From assembly GCA_030374765.1 (NCBI GenBank), contig JARGXX010000016.1:992001-1056000 (forward strand): a stretch of 64,000 bases of DNA. Reading direction: 5' to 3'. The position numbers and the translations under genes are program-made. Shown piece after piece: positions 1 through 12,164 of this stretch. Source of the stretch: Agarophyton chilense. Lineage: Eukaryota; Rhodophyta; Florideophyceae; Gracilariales; Gracilariaceae. Position 1 is the stretch's first letter. The number at the start of each line of letters is the position of its first letter. The notes below the pieces were generated by a model that had not been told where the DNA came from, searched no databases, and saw only the letters and a program-made list of their open reading frames with translations.

Positions 1-282
1 CTCGAGGGAGCTAGCTTTGCCACTAGTGCAGACCACGATTCATTACACTGGCTACTGAATATGAACGATGCATCAAGTCGCCTCGCTCGGTGGCGCCTCA
101 GGCTGTCAAAGTATGACTATGAGATAACCTATAGGCCAGGCATCAAGCACCAGGCAGCAGATGCCCTGTCGCCAATCATTACTGGCGGAACTGATGACAC
201 TCCATTCTACGACCTAATTCCTACCCCCTTTACAGATGATGGACCTCAGGGTTACACAGGAACGGATGACGTTTTGGGTTAG
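1..282 (+). pseudogene. Ty3/gypsy RNase H C-terminal end
   Basis: Seen: one frame from the window edge reads the end of a retroelement RNase H, with a DHxSLxWLL segment near 24-60, the RWRLRLSKYDYEI segment and a KHQAADALS segment carrying the last RNase H aspartate. Known: these motifs mark the Ty3/gypsy RNase H that removes template RNA during reverse transcription. The frame closes with TAG at 280-282, where intact relatives (for example at 38.8-42.5 kb here) run on into integrase. The start lies outside the window. The element is on the plus strand and continues into the integrase and chromodomain remnants downstream. It is a decayed copy. Confidence 0.85.
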
Positions 283-499
283 GTCCAATCGGATGATCCT
301 GAGGTTAAGGGAAACGGAGTATACCTATTAGACTGGGAAACAGTAGCGCCCAGTTCGACACCACCTCAGGTTAACGCGATAGGCCCGGAGGAAAAAGAGC
401 TCCTCCCTATAACTATTGAGTAACTCCTACAGGCGTAGATCGAAGACGAGTACTGCAAGGAAAAAGCCCAATTTGTAGAAACCACTGGATGCCTATTCG

Positions 500-1732
500 A
501 CTATGAACGATTTGGACTACTGTGTCGCCGCTCACCATTGGATGGCACACTCCAACGGGTAGCACCAAGTTCACTAAGCGCGCGATTTCTATTCTTCGCC
601 CATTTCCCTCGCTTGGCTGGTCACTCTGGAGGCCGAATAATGTACCAGACCCTAAGGAAGTTCTTCTTCTGCCCACTTATGGCGCAGGACCTATTGCAAA
701 CCGTACGGAACTGTACTTCGTGCGCACAAATCCGAGGGTCTCGTGCCAACCATCAGGCCAAATTGAAGCTCTTCCCCGCCACAGTTCCGATGGAATTTGT
801 CGCAATGGATATAATTGGGTCTTTTGCCTTAGTCGTCCCATGGGAAACGGTATGTTTTGGTTATAACGGATAGGTTTACCAAACTTTCCCGAGACCTTCC
901 CCTAGGGAAGACAAAGGCCAGGGATGTCTCCACGGCCTTCTTGTCCCACTGGGTATACCCATATGGCATGCCACTCTACCTCCTTACGGAGAATGGCAGC
1001 CAGTTTGTATCCAAATTCTTCGCACACGTTTGTGCTACCTGATGTATCAAACATGTGACCACCACGGCGTACCACCCACAAACCGATGGTCAAGCCGAAC
1101 GCTTCAACCGCACCCTTCTGGACCGATTGACACACTACGTATCAGAGCACCAATTGGACTGGGAAGACTACGTTGAGCCACTGGTTTATGCCTACAACAC
1201 GCAGGTGCACGCTTCCACGGGGACAACACCGTCCGACTTAACGCTAACGAGAGCGCCGCCGCCGATAGCTGTTGACCTTCAGGAGTCTATCATACGCCAG
1301 GACATAACCGAAGGAATGACTACTACCCAGGAGATGCGCTACTCGCGCCGACGCATCGACCGCATTATCCAATCGGCTAGAGCTGTACTGACCACAGCCC
1401 AACGGCGCTACAAGGTCAATTTCGACAAAGCCGTCTGGAACACACCGACCTTTGGGAAAGAAGAACTTGTTTACATGGACTGGCCACCGAGGTACAGTGA
1501 GGACCTCGAGGACACTAAGCGAAAGCTCTTACCTCGCTTTACGGGACCATACAAAGCCTTTCAGGCCAATCAACATACCATTACGCTACTAATTGACAGG
1601 CTACTGGTCACTGTCTCGATTGATAGGGTGATACGAGCTCCCAGCTTCCCCAAGTCAGCAAAGTCCCAGTCCGCTGGCTCAACGGAATCAATACGACCTC
1701 AGGTAAACGCTGAAATCCCCACACCCCCTTAG
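500..1732 (+). pseudogene. Ty3/gypsy chromovirus integrase remnant
   Basis: Integrase inserts the cDNA copy into the host genome. Seen in broken frames: an HHCC zinc-binding segment (HFPRLAGHSGGR, then CTSC) at about 590-730; core catalytic motifs VAMDIIG (first Asp), LLTENGSQF and GQAERFNRT (Glu); and a GPY module (RFTGPYKAF) at about 1535-1560. The second catalytic position, normally DNG, reads ENG, a Glu-for-Asp change. At least two frame changes and a stop at 1040-1042 break it. The order RNase H, integrase, GPY, chromodomain identifies a chromovirus. It lies directly downstream of the RNase H end at 1-282. Confidence 0.88.
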
Positions 1733-1862
1733 GCAGTTCCCGCGGACTCGAATAGCCCCATGGACCCGATGGTCAATGCCAATGACGATGACCCATCTCT
1801 TCCAAACGACTCCGATGGACTCGCCTCTCTGGACCACACTCTCCTTCCAGAGAATGAACACC

Positions 1863-2150
1863 AACCATAATACATGATTGAGCGCATCATCTCCGCCAGT
1901 CGGGGAGAATATGAAACTATGATCTATCGCGTCCGTTGGCTCGGCTACAAACCTGAGGAAGACACCTAGAAAGAGCCTCAAACCATTTTGGCTAATTTTA
2001 TCCCCTATTGGCACAAAATCGGCAGCACGGAGCGCAGCCTTCAGGAGGTGGCAACCATTCGCCCGAATAATACTAAAACGCCTCCCGACACGACGTTTCG
2101 CCGAAGCCCGACGGTTTGCCGGTGCGCCCGCATCAAAAATCAAATCAAGT
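1863..2150 (+). pseudogene. Chromodomain at the integrase C-terminus, broken by TAG
   Basis: Seen: the frame from 1871 reads IERIISASRG, then YRVRWLGYKPEEDT, then a TAG where chromodomains have Trp (the DTWEP motif). It continues in the same frame as EPQTIL and on for about 15 more codons. Known: chromovirus chromodomains bind methylated histone tails and steer integration. The stop is one base from TGG. A related chromodomain is at 37255-37494, and a copy with its own stop is at 52150-52293. The remaining 2010-2150 carries no recognisable motif. Confidence 0.8.
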
Positions 2151-2280
2151 TTTCAGGCGACACCTGAGAAAACCCTTTGACACTTTCAAGTTTGGTCGCC
2201 GTCCCGGGACACGCACGTTTGAGATACAAGAGCGATCTTTGGAAAGCACAAACATTACTTTATTTGATTAACTAACAGAG

Positions 2281-4208
2281 GCCTAGCAGCCCTCGCCATG
2301 ACCTCAAAGTTCGCGGAAGCGCTCCGAACACAAACCGGACTCACTGGGGCGGCGCAGGAGTAACTCCGTCGTCCTCATGTGAACATGCAGTAGAGAAACT
2401 GGGACGAGAGTCACCCGAGGAGCCATCTGGACCACCTGAACCGGCCCCAGCGAGCCGAGCACGCTTCTTCGGCGGCGATTCACCTGAGAAACTATTTTCA
2501 CCATCGGAAGCCTCCCAGTCACTCAAATTTAGACCATGCCGGGCATCCAAGTTGGCAGTAACCCTCTTAGACATCACTTATGCATTCTGCTGCAGGATAT
2601 TGACCATAGCGGTCTTCAGATCTCGACCCTGTTGGAAAACAGCGGCGTAGCGCGCCGAGCGACGCTTGCAGGAGGAAGCTTCTTTCAGGACTGTGGCAAT
2701 GTCAATCGAGGCAGTATTACCAACGTTACGGCCGACTTGACGGAGATCCGCGGCTGCAGCGGTGACCGAAGCGGAAAAATACGGCAACGGAGAGGACGCA
2801 GCGATGTGGACGCCAACAGTGGACGTCTGAGCGATCGTATCACCTACAGGACTTTTGGCTTACACAGTAACCTCGCCAGGAGGGATGTCCACTTGGGCGA
2901 CGGGCGGCTCATATGAAAGTTCATTCTGAAGAGGATCGTCCGGAGAAGCTGGAGGAGGGGAAGCGGTCGGCAACACAACAGCGGACTCGACCGTGGAGTT
3001 GACGCCCCTCTAACAGGTAGGACCGAGGGATCTTTAACGAAGAATTCTCCATCGGACATACCAGCAGGAACCAGCGGTGTGGCTTCCACATCAGGCTCGA
3101 AGCACAGGGGATCGAGACCAATGGCCTTCAGATAATAGTCGGGCACATGACGCCTCGGAATGTCCGATGGTTGATTCCTCAAAGGCTTGGCGGGATAGGC
3201 ACGAGCGTCGTCCCGACCCTGTAGATGTAGCGGAATTGGGTTGAAAGAGTGGGTATCGTGTTCATACCAAAGGAACCCGGGAGTCTTGCCCCACTCCACC
3301 TGTAGTAAATGATCGAAAAGGGCATCGGCATCCTCGACGTCGAACTGGGTCCCACGGATGATATTCTGAATGGCCAGGTTCCTTAGGAAAGGGATCATGA
3401 TATCCTGGAGTGGAACTAAACGACTTCGAGGACCGGGTATGTTCTCGTCGTGCCATGCCCTCCAATCCTCCGAACGGACATTATCACGGACGCTGTATTT
3501 AGCGGTATCCAGGAAAACCATAAGGGACATCACGCCGAACTCAACGAAGAGAACCTGCCAAGAAAACAAATTCCTTCGATCATTTTCGTCGCCCTTGAGT
3601 TGGGGCGAATTGTACGCCACAACGGACGGCGTGAGAACCAAAAGGAGAGGCGAGATACGCCAGTAGAGGGCCGATTGGTTCTCATTCACGTAGGGAAGCG
3701 AAATATATAACGGAGGACGTTTGTCGGCGCTCATGTCATGAAATTCCACCCTGTGCCAGCAGAAGAAGAACTCCAGGGATTGACGTGAAGGGCCATCGTT
3801 CTCATGCATCTCGTTCCAAGACACCCTATTGGACATCCAAAACAGGCGTTCATACGGCGGACGGAAGCCCATGAGCACCGAGAGGTTGTGACCCGTCAGA
3901 GAAAATATCAGATGAGGCGAAAGGAAGTCCGTGTATAGGTCCGAAAGGAGTTTGTTCACCCGGAACTGGTACTCGGCTTCCTCCTCGCAGTGGATGTACG
4001 GCATGTCCGCTTCCATGAGGGTGCGACAGCGCGTCGCCGAACGCGGATCCACAGGACAATGCAACCATCGGTTATACCACGAGACGCTGCGCGCGTTCTT
4101 GCTGCCCGTCCGTAAATCGGGTATCTTCGCAAACCTCCGAGCGTCGAGATACATATGGCAGAACATTTGGAATTTTTCCACAGAGGACGGAAGAATGGTA
4201 TGACGCAC
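2281..4208 (-). pseudogene. Antisense-strand accessory ORF of a gypsy element (unknown family)
   Basis: I know no named family for this protein. Seen: a 454-codon open frame (4208-2844) on the strand opposite to the pol remnant at 1-2150. It has no ATG at its edge, so the N-terminus is probably frameshifted. Three other frames carry what may be its C-terminal end at 2304-3121. It is colinear with the proteins at 35009-36865 and 62642-64000. Shared stations are a region around NRWLHCPVDPR with EEEAEY after it, a hydrophobic segment SWQVLFVEFGVMSLMVFL, a WRAW plus proline segment, a leucine-rich stretch (LVPLQDIMIPFLRNL) and a VEWGKTP motif. Similarity is weak at each point but order and spacing hold. 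The two units converge tail to tail, as in element 1 at 34-46 kb. It is the most divergent copy in the window. Confidence 0.6.
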
Positions 4209-5985
4209 TGCCCGCGGGTTTCGTGCGATGGTAAATTAATAGCGGTCCCTGGGACGTTCATAAGCCAGTTTATATCACGAGGAGCTCCCCGCTTGGTTTT
4301 TGGAAGCCACGGTGCCGCTGCTCACAGTCTGGTTCGCCGGGAAATGGATAGGAAAACCGACGGAAGCGACAAAGTCCGCAGGGAGAGGAGCGTATCCGAA
4401 GGGCTTATAAGGCGAGTTCGGCATCGCGCGCGACTAATGGAAAAGTAACACAATGGGAAGACGAGATGACAGAATTGACCCGAGCGGACTGACAGGTGCA
4501 AGACACAGTGGACGAAGCCCACAAAGTCGCCAAAGGAAGAGCGGAGTCTAAGGAAGGCCCCAATGACCGGCAGCGGAGAACAAGCCAATGGACCATCTTG
4601 GCAACACAATGCAAGGAATACGCCGGCGATGCACCTATGGCCAGCGCTCACGGGTCGCTGGAGTTTCAGTCCTTAGGCCAATTAATTGTCACTCCGGCGC
4701 CAATGGTTAGCTCACGCTTCCTCGCATCCCCGCAGGTGATGACAACGCGACATCCTGTCGTGCCCAATGGTACTTGGAGCATCGAAGTGCTCACGTCTTC
4801 TGGGTAAATCATGAGGCCCTCTGGACTTCGACGTGACGGCCGAATCCTAAGGATGGAGATATACGAAGAAGCAACGAGAACGGTTGAGCTCTGTAAGCAG
4901 CCGGGGCCTGAGGTATCTTAAAGACGCCACGTGGACTGGCCGACCTCAGCTGGGCTCGTTTATATTAATATTTTTATTTTAATTAGTGTAATAGATTGGC
5001 ATTACACTTCCAGGGAGATCCCAGCGCCTCGCCACTGCTATTTACCTGGCTCGAGTGACACTTCTACCTCAGAGTAAAATAGGCACCGTTAGGATACTAA
5101 ATTACTCTCTTTGGTACATTAGTTCCACCAACTGGTCTTCAAGCCATCGTTCCCATAGCTTCAATCTGTAGGACTACGCAATAAACGCTAGCCCATTTCA
5201 CCAAGTACTCTGGGAGTGCCGCCGTCAAAGATACGAACCTTTGAACCCGCTCTACCACACTACCACTGGTCGAGACCCGCACGCTGACCAACCAGTCGTT
5301 TTGTTACAGCTGGCAAGAAGTTGGAACGGTTGAGAGAGCAATAAAAAATTACATGTTTCTATGAATCGCGTGGGAATTGATTCGATCTGGGAACTGAAAC
5401 CACGAAGGGACAATGGAAGAGCGGCGATTGTGTGGGGTATACCAGGATTGTTTGGGAGGAATGCCCACATTAGTTGCTGGTTCAGGACGATGATGTGAGT
5501 AGTGAGCAGTTTGCAGCATTGCAATACGTGTAGAAGACTATCTGCACCCATTTGGATGAGAACTTGATACAACCAGGCAGTGGGGCTGTAACTAACCAGA
5601 AGCTTGAAGGTTAGAGCAACACTCAAGGTCATTGGGAAACAGTTTGTGAAAAGCTTGAGATAATTTAGTCGCAACACGGCGACCGGGCGCCCATCACCAA
5701 CCACAAGCATCTGACCGCTGCTGTAGTGCGTTGATTCTGCGTCTTGCTGAAACGAGCGGTGCTCGAAATGGCGTTCGTGCTGCGAGCAGCAGTAAAGGTG
5801 CCGATATATTTCTGCGTGGGAGAATGGAAGTTATAGAGCGGAAGGTGGCCCGTTGTGTTGTGGGCGGCGAGACGGACGCGATGAATAAGCTGGAGGTGTT
5901 TGCCGACCAAGTGCAGTGGCGCAGCACATGGACGGGCTCGCAGGATGTTGCACAAGTGCTACGCGACAAGTGCACTGGGTGTGGC
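4209..5985. other. No recognised gene; probable remains of a gypsy 3' end
   Basis: By analogy with the other gypsy loci, the 3' LTR of the first element should lie here, but I cannot define TG/CA ends or a second copy. 4955-4985 is A/T-rich. A T-arm-like hairpin on the minus strand (5226-5243, with a TTCGTAT loop) is the only structured motif seen. The open frames at 5252-6101 resemble nothing I recognise. Confidence 0.4.
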
Positions 5986-6519
5986 TGATGGAGGTAGAAG
6001 GGAAGGTTTAGGGTTGAAGGGGAAGATCGCCAGCTCTGGCTAGAACTTACTTGGAGGTAGTCGACCTTCGACTTATGTGCTATTTGACTATGGTTCAACA
6101 TCCGGCTCCAGTAAATCCTACACTACAAAACGGGGACATTCAATACTACTAATCATATTCAAACATGAGAATAATCCCTGATCCAAATTCTCGTCACGGT
6201 AAGGTACAACAGGGCGCAATATACCATTACACTCGCTTGTGAACCAATTCAACATTCCAGCACATAAAAAGTTTAATCCGCATCCATGCACGATTCAGTT
6301 CCAGTAAAGCACTGCATGCCTTCTTTATTACACACGACAGCGTGTCTTTTCCTCCAAAACATTCCTTACAACCTATACTATGTGTAGAACAAAAGATCTG
6401 GACAGCATAAACGCCTTGCACAATAGTACAACTACTGCATGTGGACACGTGGAAACTGTAGATTCCAAATACCATTTTTTCCACCAATCCTATTGATAGC
6501 ACTAATCATTCTTCCGACA
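5986..6519 (-). repeat. Ty1/copia 3' LTR (family shared with 14163-14712)
   Basis: Seen: this segment is the inverted homologue of 14163-14712. On the minus strand it begins TGTCGGA, just after a purine-rich tract (6520-6535), and ends CCATCA. Matching landmarks in both copies include a GATTAGTGC block after the start, a TGTTTGAATATGATT block and a GCCAGAGCTGGCGA block. It borders the copia RNase H, RT and integrase remnants to its right, so it is the 3' LTR of that minus-strand element. The candidate left target duplication is GTGGC; the other end is lost. Confidence 0.75.
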
Positions 6520-6529
6520 TCTCTCACCC

Positions 6530-7344
6530 TCTGTCGGTCACTGCCTTCATACATTTAGGAATACCAAGCCCATTCCACGAAACTTTTGAAACTTCAAATG
6601 ACCTAGTTGATATGTCAACATATCGGGAACCATGTTCTATGTGGATCTATGCTGCAACTGGACCGCCTTTTCGCGCAATGCCTCTCTGGTGAATTGAAAA
6701 TGAATGTCGATGTGCTTAATACGCATATTGTACCACACCATCCCGGAAAAGATCGATGCAGCCTTGGTTGTCCCCATACACAGCGCTGGGTTTAACCATC
6801 ACCTTTAGAGACTTGTCCATATTTTCGCCACTTATGTTGCTGATTTCACTCGCAGCTGTCTTAATCATATTGCTTTCTTAGTCCCAGAACAAAGACTCAC
6901 GTATTCAGCCTAAGGGCTAGAAAGCGCGACCACTTGTTGTTGGCGAGAAATTCAATACACCGGAGCCCTACACATCGTGTACACAAAACCACTCGTTAAT
7001 TCACGCGTATAAGTATCACCGGTTCAGTCCAAATCTACGTACCCATGCATTTCACTGCCTGCTGCAGAGCCATAAGAGAGTCCCAACGAAGAAATGCCAT
7101 TGAGGTAGCGCAGAACACGGTTGACTGCCTTGCAATGATTCTCTCCAGGGTTTTCGACGGACTTGCCTTGTTTTGAAACTGTATACGATATATCCGGCCG
7201 AGTTCCATCAGAAAGATACATCAGACGATCAATCACCTGGCGGTTGCGGTCGTCTGTCACCTTTTCAGGACAGTGAGTAATGTCCTCAACGGAGTCCATG
7301 GGAGTGTATACTAAATTAGAGTGCAGCATACCAATTCGTTCCAA
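6530..7344 (-). pseudogene. Ty1/copia RNase H remnant
   Basis: Seen: on the minus strand 7344-7024 reads a copia RT/RNase H junction with STPMD-like TPMDSV, LMYLSDGTRPDISY and VNRVLRYLNG. Degenerate frames from 7020 down to 6530 carry the VYWISRQQQVVALSSA RNase H segment. Known: the TRPDI and RYL motifs are diagnostic of Ty1/copia. Several stops and shifts make it non-functional. The element continues to the right as RT and integrase and to the left as the LTR at 5986-6519. Confidence 0.85.
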
Positions 7345-7407
7345 ATCCTTGCATGTGTACGCTGACTGAGTGAGATATGGCAGTCTTTCGGACAGCTAAA
7401 TTTGATT

Positions 7408-8360
7408 CTAAAATCCAAGTACAATGAGAACTTCATTGTGGTCTTTCATGCGAAAACGGTTTGACAGTTCATCCTTAACACGATTCAATGTCTCTATGCT
7501 CGGGTTGGCGATAGGCATATCGTCCACGTATAAATCAATGATCACTATTTCTCCTAGTTCTACACCATTTTTCACACACTCATCTGAGTCGTTGGGCTTC
7601 AGATCCATCTCAATCACAAGAAACGTTTTTTTTGCGTTCCACTGCCTTACTGCTTGTCTCAAACCGTAGATAGCCTTCTTCAATCGGTACTTAAGTTCCT
7701 TACTCCCAGGCTCGATGAACCCTTCCATTTTCTCCATATACACAGTCTCCTCAAGTCATCATACAGAGACGCAGTCTTCACATCCATCTGATGCAAATGA
7801 TTTTCCTCGACTGCAATCATGGAAAAATCATTGAGAAATATGTGAACTTCAATAAATGTGCATATGTTTCCGAGATATCTACACCGTCGATCTGAAGGAA
7901 ACCTCTGGCAACCACACGAGCCTCGAAACGCACGATGGGCTCACCATTTGGCCTGAATTCATATTTCTTCACTTATATTGACTTGAAGAATATCACATTG
8001 CTGTCTGTTGGCCGTGGCAGAAATTCTCATATATCCTTTTCCGTCAGCCACTCGATCACTTCGGTTATTGCCTTTTTCCACGCCTTTGAGGCCACATGTG
8101 ACCCTGCATCATGCTACGGCGACGGAATGTGGTCGCTCGCAGTGAGCAGAGCAGTTCCACGCCACTAAAAGACGTTGTCTTCCTCCTCTCACACGCGGAA
8201 CGTCGCAGTTGCGGTGTCACTTCCTCATGTAAAGCAATGGGTTCTGTCACTAGTGACTTGGCTGACTCAAGGGAGGTTGCTTCGTCCAATGTTGTTGTTG
8301 GTGATGAGGGATCATCTTGTGCTGGGTCAATACCGGTGGAAAAATTTGTGAGTTCATAAG
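7408..8360 (-). pseudogene. Ty1/copia reverse transcriptase remnant
   Basis: Seen: 7743-7408 on the minus strand carries KKAIYGLRQAVRQWN and the polymerase motif LYVDDM, with both catalytic aspartates present. Frames at 7750-8360 hold the N-terminal RT part with multiple disruptions. Known: YGLRQ followed by YVDD is the copia RT signature. RNase H lies to the left and integrase to the right, so the order on the minus strand is integrase, RT, RNase H, which confirms Ty1/copia and not Ty3/gypsy. Confidence 0.87.
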
Positions 8361-9355
8361 ATGCAGGTTCACCTGAATCTTTAACATCGATAAAGTCGGA
8401 GTTAGCAATACTATCAGGCTTGTAATCAGTCCAGTTAAGCTCTTATAACCTTACATCTCTTGACACGATCGCTTTCTTTTTTGTCCACATCACACAGCTT
8501 ACAGCCATGTGACCCAGCGATGGATCCGGCAAAGTCAGTTTTCTAAGCATGCCTCTCAATTTTAACTAGCCTGTGATACACCACCTTGTACCAGCACCTG
8601 CTTTCAAAGACTCTCCGATTGTTTAGATCATGCTTGTGTTCACTCCAAATCTCGAATGGTGTTACATCACTCGGTAATGCTTTGAAAATGACTCTGTTAC
8701 GAACATACAATGCTACTTTACGTCTTCCTGTCCGAAAGTTCCTCGGCAGTTTCTTGCGGTGCCGCATAGAGCGAGCCATGGCCACGAGTGTTTGGTTGAA
8801 CCTTTTGGGGAGCCCGTTCTGCTGTGGCTCGTACGACACAGTTCGCTGAGGTTTAACACTAAGACGTTCTAACTCTGAAGAGAAGTTTTGAGAAACATAT
8901 TTACCACCGTTGCGAATGCCTAACGCATGTAGCACATTCTCACGTGCGGTGACACTTTTTCACATCTCTTACCGTCTGGTTTTGCTTGAATTTGAGCCAA
9001 TTGATGAACATCCGAACCACCTCTTCCCTTGTCTTGAGCATGTAATGAGAGAAATACGTACTGTAGTGGCTGATGAATGTGAAGAAAAACGCGAACATCC
9101 CAATGAAACCGAGCTCCATCAGACCAGAATAGTCTGAGTAAACCAGTTCCAAGATCTTCATTTCATGTTACCCTCTTTTCTTGGAACTTGAAGCCTGAGT
9201 GGCTTTCCCTACTACACAAGAGTCACATAAATCCAGATTCTGCAACTATTTCATATTAAGACCGGTCAGAACACCATCAAGAACCATTCGACTGATGCCA
9301 TCCTCATTAACATGAGACACTCTAGCGTGACAGATTGAAAAGTCAGACAGCATTG
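8361..9355 (-). pseudogene. Ty1/copia integrase remnant
   Basis: Seen on the minus strand: zinc-finger half CDSCVVGKATQ (about 9180-9215) with an upstream SVSHVNEDGISRMV stretch to 9355; a core start DYSGLMELG (about 9100-9130); a degenerate second-Asp region GIRNGGKYVSQNF (8920-8885); QQNGLPKRFNQTL, where the catalytic Glu should lie (here Pro-Lys); and VFESRCWYKVV near the end. Catalytic residues are partly lost. It stops abruptly near 9355, where an LTR-like sequence in the opposite orientation begins, so the element is truncated there. Confidence 0.82.
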
Positions 9356-9359
9356 AGGT

Positions 9360-9920
9360 ATCTTGTTGTGCAAGCTGTCTAGATGTGAGCGCAGGATATA
9401 AAGAAGAAAACGAAGGGAAGGGCAAAAGACAAGAAGGAAGAAAAATGTAAAACAGTGAAAACCCAAGTGAAGATAGTCAGCCTTGACAAATTTGTTCGGT
9501 CTACCCTGGTATTTTTCTTCGAGATACAGCCACCCTCATCGACAACTATATCTACCTTGTACTCCCTGCCGCCGCCAGCACTCTCCGTCAGCCAGCACAT
9601 CACGTTTCACAGCTTCCCACTGCGCGACGGGACGTTGCGTGCCAAAAAATTTCAAACATAAAGCATAACTAACAAAAACTCAGAAAATCATCCAAAGTTT
9701 CCCGCCAGTGCCCACCGCTCAGCGCAGCCGACATTCGCCTATGACGGAAAGAGTCAAATATTTAGCTCCCGATCGCACATACTCTCCAACTGCATAGTCC
9801 GAACTCATTCAGGGCGCTCGTCCAACCATATCGCTTTTCTTGGACCGAAGTTCCAAGATGCCCTATTACAATTTGCACCACTAATCCATATCATATTTTG
9901 TGACGCCATTCACAGTAGCC
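9360..9920 (+). repeat. LTR-like repeat, inverted homologue of 11655-12160
   Basis: Seen: about 400 bp here match the reverse complement of 11655-12160. Shared landmarks are GTGAAG(A/G)TA followed by TCAGCCTTGA, GACAACTATATCTAC and CATAAAGCAT. A TATA-like ATATAAAG lies near 9395-9402. The segment is inserted between two copia remnants. It is probably an LTR plus the first internal bases of another retroelement; exact ends were not found. Confidence 0.55.
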
Positions 9921-10079
9921 AATCAGATCTCCTTTTCACGTTGAAGTGAAGCACATATTCGTTTTTCTGCGGGTGGTGCCCAAAAGTACCTATTCGTATA
10001 TTCACTTGGTTTTTTACATATGTTCCGAGGCTTCAATCGCTTTGGGGCGTAGATGACCAAACCTCACCACTTAATAACA

Positions 10080-11640
10080 GGCACTCGACGACTTCGATAC
10101 ACCAACAGTCCTCCTAAACTTCCTGCACAACTCAAACACGCTTCATAATCGCCAACGCTCTAGACGGTCCAAGAGGCTTGATGAGAATGTATGACACATA
10201 CAGCTCGCTCGGTACGTAACTTTTATGAATTAAGATGTCATTCACCAAGTTCCAAATGAAATGAACCTTCACACCAGTTTTCTTGGCTCCCCAGAAGAAT
10301 ACCGCGTTCTCGCGGCACAGTCGATAGTGCATCGATTATCTAAGCGTGAGAGAGCATTCTGGCAGACTTGATATCCCGCTTCGCGTAGCACCCGGGTTAT
10401 CCAGAGAAGCTCCCGGGAGGCCACGGTCAACGCATTGTATTCCGCTTCTTCAGTAGATAACGCAATCGATGATTGCTTCCTCGCACTAAAGAAGAATATG
10501 GCTGATAAAAGATCAAAATGAAGCCCGACATAGACTTATGGTCACCAGTGTCTCCTGCAAAGTCGAAATTCACATACTTGTTTGGATCCAAACGTCCTTT
10601 AAGATAACAAAATCTTTAATTGCACGTACCACGCAAGTAAAGTAGCACTCTATTAACGGCTCTTTATATGTATGAAGTGATTTCGTTCTCACATCTATCC
10701 GAGATGAGAACTGGAGCAAGGTTGCCAAGACGCGTACGCGGATCTCAGTACCATAGCGATCCAAACATCTTTAGATACAATTAGTTTTCGAGCGGTGACT
10801 TGTCTTTGTCGTGGTTCAATATCAAAAAGAACGACTCTACCATGAATGTTGGATCTGACTTGACCTTTCGAATTCCAATCAAATTAGCATTCCTTCGATA
10901 TACAGCAATCATCCAATTTTAAATCCATCAAGCGTCCCGCTCGAAACAACCTTCAACATGAAGTCGACTCTCAAAGAGAGATTTACGCTGTTTTTCACGC
11001 GAACTTCGTTGAACTCTTTTAACTTCTCCAAAATGGATGACCGTTGGGCACCGGTTTGGGTAAGAATTAATTAGTCATCAACGTGAACTAAAACATAAGC
11101 GTACCCATTGTCTTTGGCTCTCTGTAGAAATACGCAGGCCGAGCTCAACGGTTTCTCAAAACACATGTCGTTTAGGTCTTTATTTGGTATACTGAGACAA
11201 GCAATGTGAACCAAATTGAGCTCGAACATCGCTATTACCAACTTTTAGTTCTTGACTTAGCACAATACACTTCCAGTGGAGAGGTCACACCAACATTCTC
11301 CTTAAGATCACCGTTCAGAAACACAGTCTTGATAATTTCTTTTGCAACCAACATCTGAAGTGAGAGCGCTCTGAAAAGAAGCATACGAACCACACTGAAC
11401 GCGACAACTGGTGCCTAACTTTCCATGTGGTCTTCGAAAAAGGTCTGATGATTTGCGCCAGTTTTGAGTTAGGGTCGACGTCGCCCCCAAGCCCTCAGAT
11501 TCTCGGTAATAGTGAAAACATAAAAGTGGATTTAAGCATGGACGGTTATTGGCCTCCCTTCTTGTAAAAATGCATATGCGCATCATCTAAACCCCAACGT
11601 GCAGCGGCCATCTGATGGGCCATTTCAAATGCTCACATGA
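10080..11640 (-). pseudogene. Ty1/copia RT and RNase H remnant
   Basis: Seen on the minus strand: HMES, stop, APVVAFSVVRMLL (about 11450-11390) and KTVFLNGDLKENV (about 11330-11290) from RT; NRVLLYLRG and VNFDFAGDTGDHKSMSGFI (about 10660-10520) from the RT/RNase H boundary; and KVHFIWNLVND with YVPSE (10290-10200) from the RNase H end. The YVDD region is too degenerate to place. Many stops and shifts. An RT start with a different ETYA motif lies at about 12230-12250, so this is a different element from the one at 12165-14160. Confidence 0.75.
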
Positions 11641-11654
11641 AACGTGGTATGGAC

Positions 11655-12160
11655 AAGTGTTCTGGCTCTAGTGGGGCTTGTTCGGGCTTCGTCCCAAGTG
11701 TAGCGATCTGATTTGACGAGCGCAGTGACTGAGAACTGGCAATCCGGTTGGAGTGAATGTGGGATTGTGCGCTGAAAATGGTGTTTTGGCCGTAATTAGC
11801 GAAGCTGGGCTGCGCAGGGAGATTGGCACTGGGGAGCCATATTGGATGATTTGTTGAGTTTTTATTTGTGATGCTTTATGTTTAAAAATGTGTTGGCACG
11901 AAACGCCTCGTCGTGCAGGGGCTAGCTCTAGGATGTGGGTGGCCCGCCGACGGGCACCAGCTGCGGAGGAGGCGCGTGTAAAGTAGATATAGTTGTCAGT
12001 GACGGTTGCTGTGGACAGAATTATATTTTCAAGGCTGATTACCTTCACTTGTTTTTCTTCTTGTACTTTCTTTTCCTTCTCGCCTCTTCTTATCCTTTCT
12101 CTTTTCTTTTCCATACCAGCGCTTGCATCATAGGTAGTAAGTAACACACTGTGGCATAAG
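11655..12160 (-). repeat. LTR-like repeat, inverted homologue of 9360-9920
   Basis: See 9360-9920. On the minus strand the segment holds purine-rich sequence, the shared TCAGCCTTGA and CTATATCTAC landmarks, and then an ATATGGCTCCCCAGTG stretch that loosely resembles the copia initiator-Met primer site. It lies between two copia RT fragments. Target-site duplications were not found. Confidence 0.5.
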
Positions 12161-12164
12161 TCTC

